From the NCBI GenBank assembly GCA_009746045.1, contig RPFO01000065.1, forward strand, positions 801,711 to 865,710: a DNA stretch of 64,000 bases, given 5' to 3'. A program made the position numbers and the translations under genes. Positions within the stretch are counted from its first letter, which is position 1. Every line of letters starts with the position of its first letter. The notes under the pieces are model-generated. The model saw only the letters and a list, made by a program, of their open reading frames with translations, had not been told where the DNA came from and did no database searches. Source of the DNA: Mesostigma viride. Taxonomy: Eukaryota > Streptophyta > Mesostigmatophyceae > Mesostigmatales > Mesostigmataceae. Below are positions 1 to 11,271 of this stretch, piece by piece.

Positions 1-75
1 AGGCAAGAAGTGAATTCCTGGTAGTCGGACACTTCAACTTGTGAAAGACTTGTCGGTATTGATTAGTAACGAGCG

Positions 76-456
76 ATGGCTGTGATGGTACACGCCACTA
101 TTCGGGTCAACGGTCTCCATGTCAATGGTAATAATAAAGCGGACCCAGAAGAAATCTGCAGGTTTGAGCGAGAATATTCTAATTCCTTTGACCGAAATGC
201 CATTGCCGTTGCCCACAAGGGTGAAGCAAGTGACGACCTGCACATTGGCAGAGTGTCCAAACAGCATGCTGCAGTGCTCAGCCCGTTGATTGACAGCCAA
301 ACCGTGGTTGTGACGGAGGTTATAGCAACGGACTTCCGCCTGGGATGGCATTTCCAAGATTTTATCTTTAAGCTGCGCGTCGCTGAACCACTATCGCAAT
401 CGGTTTCCAACAAGCTTCAGCAAGCCGGAATTTCCTGCGCTTTGTGTGAGGTTTAA
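76..456 (+). CDS. Small stand-alone HIRAN-domain protein
   Basis: A 126-residue single-exon ORF. Residues about 8-105 read as a HIRAN domain: an opening beta-strand with V-N-G-L-H, a central block F-E-R-E-Y-S-N-S-F-D-R-N-A-I-A-V matching the family's N-P-x-D-x-N-A-I-x-V, then I-G-R-V-S-K-Q-H-A-A-V-L-S-P-L-I-D matching the G-x-(V/L)-x-(R/K)-x-x-A-x-x-L-(A/S)-x-L element. Established knowledge: HIRAN domains bind DNA 3' ends in HLTF/Rad5-type SNF2 remodellers and also occur alone. No helicase or RING part follows here, so this would be a stand-alone or truncated form. The tail ends in G-I-S-C-A-L-C-E-V. The start at 76 is the first ATG in frame. An AATAAA-like motif begins at about 458, just past the stop. 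Function in repair is inference only. Confidence 0.7.
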   Translation: MAVMVHATIRVNGLHVNGNNKADPEEICRFEREYSNSFDRNAIAVAHKGEASDDLHIGRVSKQHAAVLSPLIDSQTVVVTEVIATDFRLGWHFQDFIFKLRVAEPLSQSVSNKLQQAGISCALCEV

Positions 457-1384
457 CAATAAAGCCGAGTTCATGTGCGCATCTGGGATGCGGCATGTCG
501 TTAAGTGAGACCCTTGCTGCTGGACGCATGACATGCTGACACGACTACATTACAGAGTCCTTACTCTGTAGGGAAAGGCGCGAACATACATCGGAGCCCG
601 TGTAGCTCCCTGGGCCAGTTGTGTTCGCACTGACATCAGTAAATGATGGTAGAGGTGGGAAGTTTTACTGGCGTTAGTGTGATGAGGTGAGAGCAGGTGA
701 GGGCTAGGGCAAGGGTGCATTCTTTGAGTGGCACATAAACGAGCTTATGGCCTGCACGGGAGAAGCAAACCAGCGATGCAGGGGTGATGCTTTGTTGGAT
801 GTAGGGCCAGGAGTTTGTATTTTCAACGCCCATTTTCCCCATGTTAGCTCCAGCATTGGTTGCCTCACTTGGCACGCAAACTTTGAAGTTATATATGTAC
901 CTTTTTTTACTCTTAACATGATAGCAAATGACCAAATAAGACAAGAGGAAGCATTCCGTGTTACACATAAATGACGGTATTATGGCACACCGGCATCAAC
1001 ACTTATGTAACAGTCAGCTACTTGGTTGTTGGGCCGGCTTTGTGGAATTGTGGTCCGTGCTAGCATACATTGTATTGTAGGCTATGTAGTGTGGACATGG
1101 TTAGGCAGGATGCCAATGCGGTCGCTTTTCCTGTTTGATCAGATCTGCCATTTTATGGCGGGCCAAATGCAGCAACCGTTGGCTGGCGATTATGCTACGC
1201 AACGAGGACCACATAATGCAAAGCCGGTACAGGTGCGCCGCGTGGCACGCGGTTTGGGCCTCACAGTGCCCGAGGACGGGGCTGGGCCGCTGACCCCTAG
1301 TTGTTGCCCCCGCGCCCCACCCCCCCACCACCCCACCCCAGCCCACCCCCACCGCCACAACACACATTCTCCTCCCGTAACCCT
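457..1384. other. Intergenic stretch, no gene recognised
   Basis: Short ORFs on both strands lack recognisable motifs, clear splice partners or repeats. Positions about 1310-1375 are C- and CA-rich low-complexity sequence next to the left end of the following transposon. Confidence 0.5.
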
Positions 1385-2289
1385 TTATTAAGTGAGACAA
1401 CTAGGAATATTAAATTAAATTAAATTATAAAATGGCTCCGTTGGGGGCTCATGTAACACATATGTACCTGAGAAGGGTTGTATGGTTTTTCAGTACATTC
1501 TAAGCCACAACCTGTACGAGGGGGGGTGTACAACGGCCTCCTGCTCGGGGTGCACATGGTGCACCTGCACCACCATGCATTCACAGCACGTGAGTGCGGA
1601 CATGGGGTGGAAGATAATCAGTAAGCATGATAAACATGAGCTAGGGCATGGCTTCTCAGCAAAGAGCAGCTCTTTGCGTAGGCACAATGTGGCGAGAGAG
1701 AGCATATGCTAATACATCATATCTAGGAATATGTAGAGGATCATTTAGGCGTTGTGTCAATCCATCGCGCACGACTTCTAATTAGATTGATGATTTAATA
1801 GACCTACAAGGTTGGTTCAGTATCCACTAAAATATGCATCCGGATGGAGTCCATATATAGGACTAGTTGTCTCACTTAATACACATATCATAGTTAGTTG
1901 TCTCATGATCAAACTTCTCATGAACCAATTTCTGGCATGCATTGCATGTCTCTTTGCTAGCTCCATAATGTAGTACATGAGGTGGGCATAGTGTATGTGG
2001 AAGTGTCTAAGCGCTCTCATGCCGTGTCCAACTGTTGCAATATACCTCCACCTGAAGTGAGAAAACCTCCATCTGCCGACGGTAAGCAACTACCAAGAGA
2101 CAAATAATCTATACTTGGTTGAAACCACTACACATGCCATTACTTTGCCATGAATAGTAACTTTGATCAAGCCTCTCGGATTGTTGTCACGTTGCAAGTT
2201 ATATTAATCTGGTGATAAAGTCCACAACATGATTCACACCCGTCTAATACATTTTCACTGACCCTTTTAATTTAATGATTCACACCCGT

Positions 2290-2410
2290 CTATTAAGTGA
2301 GGTTGTTGCTTAGATGTACTGAAAAACCATATACCCCTTCTCAGGTACATGTGGTACATGAGCTCCCAACGGAGTCATGTTATAATTTAATTTAATTTAT
2401 TAAGTTAGAC
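2290..2410. repeat. Internal copy of the pogo-like element end
   Basis: About 115 bp that are the reverse complement of 1385-1510, sharing AAAAACCATA, CCCTTCTCAGGTACAT, CTCCCAACGGAG and TATAATTTAATTTAATTTA. With 1385-1510 it could bound a 1.03 kb non-autonomous unit. Confidence 0.7.
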
Positions 2411-2817
2411 AATATGTATACTTTCAAAATTTGCCACTGCCAAGAGGGCAACCATCAATAATTTATTAAGGCAAAAACATGTACATGAATGCATGCTAAA
2501 TGGTTACAACATCCATCCAATTCAATCAGGCAAAACTGCCATAAAGCAACACTAGAAGTCTTCTCAATAAATGCTTGCACGGGGCATGCACACACCGGAA
2601 AATGAGCACAACTAAGAGGAATATTTCCATAAGAGGAGAGATAGACAGCGCATCTTTGCCTTCCCCTGCAAAGGTAGGAAGCACGCCAAGGCGGTATAAG
2701 GCATCAATGCCTAGACGCTGAAGGCATAAAGAACTTGCCACACATGGGCACAGTTGAGAAAGGCGTATGTCTCCCACTACACAGTGGGCCCACCCGTACT
2801 GCAGGGCATAATAACAC

Positions 2818-5800
2818 TTAGGCGATATCAACGGCCATGGATGTTGGCACGGATGCGGCACCCCGTGCCTTCTTCTGAGCATCCACGTGCTTCAAAATCC
2901 TAGTCAGCCCCGCCATTTGCTCGTGAAGAGCGGTGGGCTTGTCCCATGATGAGCTGCGGGGGAGGGTGTCTGCCGTCATGGAGACCTCTTCCCACACCAG
3001 CAGGAAAGACTCATTGAAGTCGACACAGACGACGACCGGGGTATTGATGGCTTGCAGAAAGCCATGCTCCTGCACGGACTCCGCAGTGACCTTGCGAGTT
3101 TTGGTTGTGAACATGGACGCTGATGGCTCCCACGGCTGCAGCGAAACGCGCCCGTCTGCTTGGATGTCTGTCACAGTGGCCGCCTGCAACCATGGGGAAT
3201 TGGAGTTGCCCACCTTCACCACGAAAGAGAAGCCGTCCCTCACCGCAACCTCACGGATTACAAACACGCCAAGCTTTAGGTCCCCCGCCACGGGCGCCAC
3301 CGGCTCAGCCTCCTTGCGCTTCTCTGCAGCTCTAGTGCCTTGGTTCCGTCTGGCTTGCTGGTATGCCAGCAGATCCACGAGCTGCCTTGCACGTACGGCC
3401 GCTGAATGACAAAGGAACAAGCGGTGCAAACCAACAAAGACATGACAAGATAAGGGCACACTAGTGGTACTCTTCCATGTGCTGTCCCTTGCCAGTTTTA
3501 CCAGATGGCTATGTGACAAGTGCAAAATGTAACATGAGAGAGCAAACACAGTTTTCCAAGGAAAATGAACCCTTATAATTGGCTAAATTATCCGTTCATC
3601 CCACAAGCGACTATCCACCCATTCACTAGGGTGGACTGTTCTAGTGGACAAATTGCAATTCCACTTCGAGAATACCGCAAATCTCCCTTTGCTGAGCGTA
3701 TTATGCTGTATGTCATGTTTACCATTGCAAATAAGCAATGACATAACTGAACTTGGCTGAACAAATACATTAAGCAATGCCATAGATAACTTACCGTACA
3801 AGTTTAGCACGTATAGCCGTGATTTGCCGTGCTTTAAACACGGTCACAAACGAACAAAACGCCAAACCATTATCAGCCTACGGTGTTGCCTTGGGCGAAG
3901 TGGGAATGCCTGTGGACCACGCATTCAACCTGCATTGTGGCAAAATGAAAAAGCAAGAGGCGCAGTGGCTACAATAATGACGCAGCAAGTATTTAAGTTA
4001 GTAGCTAACTAGGGCAACAAACATTTATAATGAGCCATTTGTAACACTGATCAAATGCAAGCATGAGGATATGTTAGCAAGAAACAATGAGGCATGCTTT
4101 GGTGGATGATAAATCAGTAATTGATAGCATACAATGCCCAGTGATACTCACCACTTGTCTCAGGAACGGCAGCCTCAGCGTATGCTGCGTCGTCTACCTG
4201 GTCATGCTCAGGGTTGGCATCCTCCTCATCCGGCCTTGGCTCAGGCTCGGAGCCGTCTGGGACAACCTCAAAGAGGCCCGTGGCTTGGCTCGGGAAGAGC
4301 TGTTGCGCATCATAGAGAGCTTGTGCCTCGGTGATGGTGTCCGGGGTAAAGGCATGCGATATGGTGGTCTTCGCCCAGCCCTTCACCCGTGCATCCTTGG
4401 CATCAGCAAACTCTTGGAGAACAACGTGGAGCCACTCGAGGAAGGGCCCCTTGAGCGCTGTCAGCGTGAGGTCCAGCTTTACATCTGCCACCGCCACCCC
4501 CTTGTGCATTTGCTCCGTGAAGAGCGACTGCACGTGCTCGCCTGCCAGCTTACGCAGCTTGGGCTTGATGATTCCGCCGCCATCCACGTCAGCCTTCTGG
4601 CACTTCCCCGTGCACCGTGGGGGGATGTACACGAGGGTAAGCCAGCCGTACCTCGCCTTCACTGCGTTGCGGAATGTGTCAAGCATCTGCGTGGGCCAGC
4701 AGTCAAGGATGATGATCGCAGGGTGGTATGACGTCAAGCCCAGCCTGATTTTCTCCTCAAGCAAGTAGGGCACGATGATGCCCTCGATCAGCTGCATGTT
4801 CGTCTCCATGTTGGCCCAGTGATTTGGGCTGCAGGCGTACGTGAACTTCATCCCCGGATGCTCGCTCTGGAGGCGCTCCCGCAGCTCCCGGTTAGGAAGG
4901 CATGCCTCGGTCTTCCCCTGCCAGATGGTCTGGAAACCCACCGTCGTGCTAGGCATGGCCTCAACCAGCACTCCAGTGACCTGGCGCTTGTCGTCCAGGC
5001 CGACCAAAGGCACCTCCTGTGCACCCCTCAGGGCGAACGTGGTGCCTTTGGTCGGCAAAATTTGTAACCCGATATGGTCGAAGGCCACAACCAGGGTCTG
5101 GGGGATCTGCATGGTGGCGCACAACCACGAGATGCGGAGGACCATCAACCGCACCTGCGCCTCCCAATCGGCCGGCTCAGTGCGAGTTGACTTCCCCTTC
5201 CGTGTCACGTACCCCAGCGAGGCGAGAAAAACAAGCGCCCACCGCTCCGAAGCCTCGAATGATCGGCTCACTAGCAACTCTGGTTGTGTCGCCATGATGA
5301 TGGCCCGGAAAATGCTAGCCATGATTGTGGCCGACATGGGCAGGCCCAGCTGTGACTGCGTCTTCACGGCATCGTGCAGCATCTCATGAACGCGAGCACC
5401 CATCTGCACCACTGCCTCCCGGCCACTCCCTTCCTGCTTCTTCTTTCCCTCATTCCACTCCTCCTGTCTCTTCAGCCAATACGCGATGTGGCTGGTTCTC
5501 AAACGACCAAAGGGAGTGTTGGGGAACTCCCTCTGGAAAAACTCGGCTGTGCGTGCCATAACCCAGCCGAGTTCCCTATGCTTGTGCATGACGAGGCTGA
5601 TCTCCAAGGGGTCCCAGTTGTGCCTGGGGAAGCATAGTAATGGCAGAAAAAACACGCCCATGCCCAAACATTCAAGTCAGAACTAATGTGTTGAACCAAT
5701 GTCGATCAACGATTAGGCAGCATACTCTATGATTGATCACATACGCAAAAATCAACATTCCACATGCCGCCCATGCATAAGCAGTGCCAAGTGGACAATA

Positions 5801-6662
5801 TATCACAATATTGACAACATTATTTCTAACATCAGCTTGATATCCGTTCAATTGTCAGCCATCCAATGCCAATTAGACAACTGTCAGCACCCGTGCTCGA
5901 TAAAATGAAGATGTCAGCCACCCCACAAACCCGGGTAGCATGCCAGCCACCCCCCACATGCATGGCAGCCACCCCACCAACCTAGGCACGCATGCCAGCC
6001 ACCCCCCACATGCACACATGCATGCCATCGACCCCACAAACCCACGCATGCATGCCAGCCACCCCCACATCCACGCATGCATGCCAGCGACCCTACAAAC
6101 CCACTTATGCATGCCAGCCACCACCCACACCCACACACGCATGCCAGCCACCCCACGAACCCAGGCACGCATGCCAGCCCCCCCCTAAACCCACGCCCCG
6201 CCCCACATGCATGCATGGCAGCTCCCCCCCACGCCCACGCACGCATGCCAGCCCCCCCCACCACGCACGCATGCCAGCCCCTCCCACACCCACGCACAGA
6301 TGCCTGCCCCCCACACACACCCACGCACGCATGCCAGAAACACAACAAGAGACAAACCTCTCGGCAGCTGCTCGCTCTCCATCCACATCCGGCAGGCCTA
6401 CATGTGGCCGCTCAGTTTCGGGCGTCCAGTCGTCGTCTTCAAGCCACGCTGCCATGGCTGGATGCAGCTCTTGGTCTCCCGCGGTCTTGTGGGGACGATA
6501 AGCCGCAGCCCACCACTTAGCCAACGGCCTGTCCAACCTCACCAGCAGAAGTGTCCCCCCCTGGACGGCCTTGGCAGGAGGACGTCCGGGTCCGGGCCGT
6601 GGCAGGCACAGGATAGGGTGTTTCGCAGTGGAACGCTCAGGCTTGAGAATTGTCGCCAGCAT
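2818..6662 (-). CDS. Pogo/Tc1-like DDE transposase, three exons, 786 aa
   Basis: Exon 1 is 6662-6358, exon 2 is 5623-4152, exon 3 is 3401-2818. All junctions are GT-AG (donors GTTTGT and GTGAGTATC, acceptors CTTCCCCAG and GTCATTCAG). The summed 2361 nt is exactly 787 codons and both split codons rejoin in frame. Exon 2 begins with a helix-turn-helix-like stretch (T-P-F-G-R-L-R-T-S-H-I-A-Y-W-L). It continues into a DDE_1-type core: V-V-A-F-D-H-I-G-L (first acidic residue), I-I-I-L-D-C-W-P-T-Q-M (second) and K-C-Q-K-A-D-V-D-G-G (third acidic region), the order seen in pogo, jerky and fungal Tan1-like transposases. Exon 3 is an uncharacterised C-terminal domain rich in V, F and T. The reading frame looks intact. 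Intron 1 holds a minisatellite. Confidence 0.8.
5880..6345. repeat. Minisatellite in transposase intron 1
   Basis: Some 20 degenerate repeats of about 20-26 bp, built on ACGCATGCCAGCC followed by an ACCCCAC-type spacer. They fill most of the 734-bp first intron of the pogo-like transposase gene. Repeated ORFs across it on both strands are products of the repeat. Confidence 0.85.
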
Positions 6663-7021
6663 CCGCTCCCACTTTTAGTCATGTACATGTGTGCCTATGA
6701 TGTGCCACACTCCAGATGATGCCTAGCCTTATTTAGTAATGCTGTGCCCATGCAGGGAGTCACTCTCTGCTGAGAAGCCATGCCATAGCTCTTGTATAGC
6801 CATGATGATCTTCCCCCTCACAGGCATGCTCCCCCCTTACCCGGGCATAGCGTGATAGACCATGAGGGTGCGGGTGCCCTGGTGCACCTAGAGCAAGTGT
6901 TGTTTACATTCCCACCCTTGCAGGAAGTAGCTTAGAATGTATTATAGGCTCATATGCCCCTTCTCAGGGCTATGTGCTACATATACTCCCAACGGAGTTA
7001 TGTTCCTAATTAATTAATTAA

Positions 7022-7621
7022 TTAATTAATCCGCTCCCACGTCCGCCGAGCGATAAGCGACCGTCGTTGAGGCGACAGCTGGGGGGCTGGCCGGTTAACG
7101 ATGGGGTCTTGGTTCGAACCGGCTGCACTGTACAACTTCCGGAAGCCGAGCGACAGCAAGGTGGTTTGCTTGCTTCCGCTCAGCCTCAGCTGGGCTGCGT
7201 GCATTGCTGTCGGCGTGGGTACAGGGCGAGGACTCCGGCTCAGCGGCGGCAACTTTGCCGCCCAGACCGGGTTTAAATCCCACGGTGGCGTGCCAGGAGG
7301 CGGGGATGATGGAGTCTCTGGTGGTGGCGTGCCAGGAGGCGGGGATGATGGAGTCTCTGGTGATGAAGGTGGGGTCGGATGAGCACGCGGCGATGGCGAT
7401 GAAGGTGGCGACCAATCTGCGGGTTGCGGGGAAGGCTGCGCAAATGATGGGCTCGGCCCATAACTATGTCCGCCATAACTATGTCCACCTACGTCGTTGT
7501 CCATGATCAGTGCCGGCAGGGGGGAGACATTCAGCAGCACGTTGTTAAGGTGAAGTTCGAGCCTCACCCCGCGCTCGGCCTGCGTCTCGCGGTTTTTTTT
7601 TCGATTTTCACGATATTTCAT
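7022..7621 (-). CDS. Proline/serine-rich ORF, doubtful
   Basis: A 199-residue ORF whose middle is S/P/T-rich. A 39-bp exact tandem duplication (7284-7322 and 7323-7361) gives a repeated P-E-T-P-S-S-P-P-P-G-T-P-P unit. No known domain is seen. It directly follows the right end of the pogo-like element. Composition alone could keep this frame open, so a coding role is uncertain. It could be a proline-rich exon or chance. Confidence 0.25.
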   Translation of the reverse strand: MKYRENRKKNRETQAERGVRLELHLNNVLLNVSPLPALIMDNDVGGHSYGGHSYGPSPSFAQPSPQPADWSPPSSPSPRAHPTPPSSPETPSSPPPGTPPPETPSSPPPGTPPWDLNPVWAAKLPPLSRSPRPVPTPTAMHAAQLRLSGSKQTTLLSLGFRKLYSAAGSNQDPIVNRPAPQLSPQRRSLIARRTWERIN

Positions 7622-7868
7622 GTTTCCCGCCTGTCCAAGGTATTTTCGAAGGTTTTATGTACTTTATATTATATAATATAAAGTGTTTGTTTGTTTTCTC
7701 ACAGGGCGACGACCCCGTGCCCACATGAGTTAATTAATTAATTTTGTTTGTTTGTTTGTTGCGTCCAGTCCTCAGCCCCCGGAGTTAATTAATTAATTTT
7801 CTTTTGTTTTTTTTATGGTTTTCAGCCAGAACATTTTCCAGAAGCTAATTATTTAGTTAGAACTTCCA

Positions 7869-8297
7869 ATGCGGACGGTGTACCTCGAGACGTTCGGGTC
7901 GCGACAGTGTGCCCGTCGGTGGCGCTCCCGTGAGATTCGGCATATCCGGTTGTGGCCGTCCAACGTGGAGCCCCTGGTAGATCTGTTCTTCCCGACGGGT
8001 ATGCGCCCACGGATCCGGTACCATCGCCTGCTCCTGCGGGCTCTCTGCCTGATCGCGGTAGAGCCTTTCCTACGCCTCTTTGCCTGTGGTTTCCTGGACT
8101 GGGCCCGGGGCCAGGTCGTTCTTACGCAGCATAGGTATTACTGGGCCTTCCTGGGTCTTTTTCCTGACGGCGTGTGGGCCGATGTTTTCCTCACTGTAGA
8201 TAGGCACGACAATGCTGAGGATGTGTCTCACTACCAGGCGTACCTGGATGTCCTGCTGGCCTCCCGTGGCGGTACCTACCAGACGGATGGCCATTAG
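7869..8297 (+). CDS. Unrecognised ORF, 142 aa
   Basis: Opens with M-R-T-V-Y-L-E-T-F-G-S-R-Q and has a hydrophobic centre (Y-H-R-L-L-L-R-A-L-C-L-I-A-V-E-P-F-L). I recognise no family. It is preceded by two TTAATTAATTAATT blocks each followed by TTTG-type runs (7731 and 7784). No splice partners could be assigned. It may be a real small gene, a fragment of an element, or chance. Confidence 0.3.
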   Translation: MRTVYLETFGSRQCARRWRSREIRHIRLWPSNVEPLVDLFFPTGMRPRIRYHRLLLRALCLIAVEPFLRLFACGFLDWARGQVVLTQHRYYWAFLGLFPDGVWADVFLTVDRHDNAEDVSHYQAYLDVLLASRGGTYQTDGH

Positions 8298-8866
8298 ATA
8301 GAGGGCCTTAGGCCCGACCTGAGGGTGTTGTCCCTCCGGTATATAGAGTCGCCCTCACGTTCTGGCCAGTTGACTGGTCGTTCTTGGTCCTTGGTACTGA
8401 TTTGTTTACTCTGTGTGTCCTGCTCAGTGCCGTCCCCCCCCGGCAAGGACTTTGTTCCAGGCAGTTAGGGGAACCTACCACCAGGCTTGGTGCTGGCTAA
8501 CCCTACACCTCCCGGCGTGGTGGTGGAGACCGAGTTAATACGTCGGTGCCTTGTATCTTGGATGGTCTGCCGATTGTGTTGGTGTGTGCTGGGTGCATTA
8601 GGTTTCCTACCCCTTGTTTTCCTCCCTGTGCGTAGGGAGAGGGCTCCCTACCTTTGTGGGGGGGAGGTGTTACGTCGCGTAACAATTCGTTGTAGTTACG
8701 GACGTAAATTAGGTCTTTTGCCTCGGTTGTCCCTAGGTTTACGTGTAGCTCCTACCGGGACACTATTGTCCTCGTAACAGTACTGTGGTACGTTGGGTGC
8801 CTTTGGGCGCCGCGCCGCGTACTTTACTAGTGGTCCTTATCCTTTGGTAGAATGTAGTGGACCAGC

Positions 8867-9235
8867 GTGCATCTGTATCTGTGCCGGTGCATCTGTAGGC
8901 GAGGGCCATGTCGGCCCGAGCGTGTTGGACCGTTGGTGACCATTTATGCACGTTCTACCCCTCGTGCGTTCACTCGGCGTGTGTTAAATGAATTAACACA
9001 TTTAGGCTTGGGTCACGGCAGTGTAGTTGTGTTTCCTTCCTCTATTCCTGGAGTAAACGGGTTGTGTAAATGGCTTATGGCGTATTATAGCAACACTTAC
9101 GTTAATGCATTGAGATCTGGATCGTCTCGTTCGTCTTTCGCTAGGGGATTAACTAGAGGTGGCTTGACTAGTTTAGGCAGCATCAGGCCAGGTAGAGGTA
9201 GAGGTAGTGGTAGATACCCGCGGCGTAACACTTAG
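8867..9235 (+). CDS. Unrecognised ORF with Gly/Arg-rich tail, 122 aa
   Basis: The C-terminal part is basic and glycine-rich (R-P-G-R-G-R-G-S-G-R-Y). No domain is recognised. The stop falls at the first bases of the duplicated block that begins at 9231, so the ORF may be cut or extended by that junction. A second ORF at 8487-8777 is even weaker and is not listed. Confidence 0.25.
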   Translation: MHLYLCRCICRRGPCRPERVGPLVTIYARSTPRAFTRRVLNELTHLGLGHGSVVVFPSSIPGVNGLCKWLMAYYSNTYVNALRSGSSRSSFARGLTRGGLTSLGSIRPGRGRGSGRYPRRNT

Positions 9236-9247
9236 CCATGAATAACC

Positions 9248-9634
9248 TCACCTTGCGTCATTTGCATCGCCAGGGTATACTGATTTGCATGTGGCAGTTT
9301 CCATCTTGTTGTGAACAATTGAAAAGGCTCTAAAAAGTTCTTCGCAGAAATGAATGGGCCGACGTTCAAACAACGTTCTCCTATCCCTCTTTAAAACAGT
9401 CTTTAAACTAGAAAGGCAAGGTAAATATCTGAACACTGAGGTGGCAATGATCACAGCACAATGCCCTTGAGAAAGTCTTAATAATCCAGCTCTCTGCCCT
9501 TTCAGAAGCTGCATTGCGTTAGCAACGATTCTGGGCCCTCTAGCTCGCTCACCTCGCCTAATCTGCGCTTTTGGGTCCGCGCTTATATGAACTCTTACGA
9601 GCTGAAACACCAAATTTGACTCATAATCCGCCAT
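9248..9634 (-). pseudogene. 5' exon fragment shared with the minus-strand gene near 40 kb
   Basis: 128 codons opening M-A-D-Y-E-S-N-L-V-F-Q. The copy at 40261-40661 has the same protein start but small indels that shift its frame. At 40 kb the same strand continues into further exons (40246 and below). Here the block border at 9231 removes them. It is therefore read as the duplicated 5' end of that gene, or as one short repeat-borne ORF. No domain is recognised. Confidence 0.35.
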
Positions 9635-9939
9635 CGCATGGCTGTATACCTACGGAAATGTGCGTTTTTAGCTCTTTTGCGCACGACCTGCAGTGATGCG
9701 ACAGATGAAACCGACGTTTTTTACGAATTACGGTACGTCGTACGTCTGCGGTGTGCCTGTTACACCTTGTCAGTTGTCTCCGCGAGTGTGCCTGATAATA
9801 ATGCGACCAAATCACCTACTCTTACCGGAGGTACTGTAAAAGGTAAATAAGGGAAGAGTGCGCGAGGTAAAGGAGAGAGTGAAGTAAATAAGGCCGTTCG
9901 ACTAAGATGATAGTTCTTGCGAACCCTGGAGGTAAGTAG

Positions 9940-10105
9940 TAGCCTAGTGGGTAGTAGGTACACTCTAGTCTATACTGAGAGCCGAAAGGTACATATTGTA
10001 CCGAGTAAGCAGACGGCAGGCAACAACAGCGGTAATCCAAATCTCTGCTGCCCATGTGCGGCGTGGGCAACAACAATGTTCAACAAGAACAACAACAGCC
10101 TGGCA
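9940..10105 (+). repeat. SINE-like short repeat with (CAA)n tail
   Basis: The block CTCTGCTGCCCATGTGCGGC, followed by GTGGG and a CAA-rich tail, occurs here, at 41071-41120 (the duplicated copy) and at 24097-24150. An A-box-like motif TAGCCTAGTGGG lies upstream at about 9940. A matching B box is not clear. The call as a SINE rests mainly on the 24 kb copy, which has flanking direct repeats. Confidence 0.4.
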
Positions 10106-11271
10106 GCAGCAGTATTAGAAACAGCCAAATGGGTCTCTGGTCGGCTAACATAAATACCCACTTACCCAAGACTTACCCCCCTCCCCAAAAGCCCAATAGG
10201 TACCAGACGGCCAGTATAATTAGTTAGTAGTTACCTCCACTTAAGGTGAGGAATAGCCAAAAAGCCTTGAAGCTTGACAGGCTGGGCAAGACGTGGGTAA
10301 AATGCATTCAGTACGGAGTAGTAACGTAGTAAACGCAAACTCGACTAATTGATGACGGGCTATGGCGGATGTTTAACAATTAAACACATTTTCTACCGCA
10401 CGGATGTTTTACCCAATGAACATTTTAGGGATGCATCACCGGCTCATTTTTGTGCAGTAATGAAGCCTTGTGATGACAGACACCTCCGCAACGAAGGAAG
10501 TGCAGGAATACCATTTTATTGTGCGAATGCCAGGCCCAGCAGTAATCGGCAGGTGCAGCCACAGCCTGCCAGCAGGGCTGATAAGTTGCCTGCACAACCA
10601 GGATTGAGCAATGGGGACGCTAGCATCCTCCGTAGAGGTGACGAAATCGGAAAGGCATCTGGCCACCAAAATTATGTGAGTGACACCGCGCTGGTTTTCC
10701 TATCGGTTTTAATGTTCTTCATGTGAGACATTTCTCTGCAATCTGGGAATGCCCGCTGGCCGGTCAGTCTGAAAGCTTGGCTTGACCTGTGGTGCTTGAT
10801 TTGGCTAATAACCCAATGCAGGGCCCTGGGAAAAGCACGCAATTGCCCGAATCAGCTCATGGCGACGGCCATGCAAGCATTCTGGACAGCAGGGCTGGGA
10901 AAATCTGGTTGGAACTCTGCGCCGAAATCGAAGTATTTTGCTGGTGGGTAGAAACAAGCTCAGTGATGTTTGTTACTATGGTAATATCAACTCCACCATG
11001 ACCCCATTTGCCTAACTTTTTTTGGGAGGGGCGCGGGGGGGATACACGGCTGTACTGTAATTTAGTTCGTTCCTGCCCACGAACATGAATGGAAGTCTTT
11101 CATGTGCCAATGGACGTCAGGAGTTTCCCCGGAAGAGCAGGTCCGGTCCTTACTGTGCCGAGCTTGCTTCAGCATTCTTTATGCTCCGCTCAGCCCTCCG
11201 CGCAATAACTGATCAGTCACGCAATTATATGTATTTTCATCCAATAAATTACCTGTGCCTGGCGCCCCAGA

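Larger units (their letters stand above)
1385..7035 (-). mobile_element. Pogo-like DNA transposon with long degenerate terminal inverted repeats
   Basis: The left end (1385-1700) and right end (about 6740-7035) are inverted copies of each other. Shared blocks in the same order are an A/T-rich tail of TTAAA or TTAA units, CTCCGTTGGGGGCTCATGT against its complement CTCCCAACGGAG, CTGAGAAGGG against CCCTTCTCAG, CTAAG, and GGCATGGCTTCTCAGC against its complement. Between them lies a three-exon transposase on the minus strand. A third partial copy of the end sits at 2290-2410 in the right-end orientation. The element is therefore either one 5.65 kb unit with an internal repeat, or a 1.03 kb MITE-like unit (1385-2410) beside the transposase-bearing unit. 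The A/T-rich ends would suit TA targeting, but no clean target duplication can be fixed. Confidence 0.6.

Noticed and set aside
7111-7120. GGTTCGAACC resembling a tRNA B box
   Set aside because: No matching A box, acceptor stem or paired T stem around it; it is just a short palindrome.
8487-8777. 96-codon ORF
   Set aside because: No motif, no splice context, and a competing antisense ORF.
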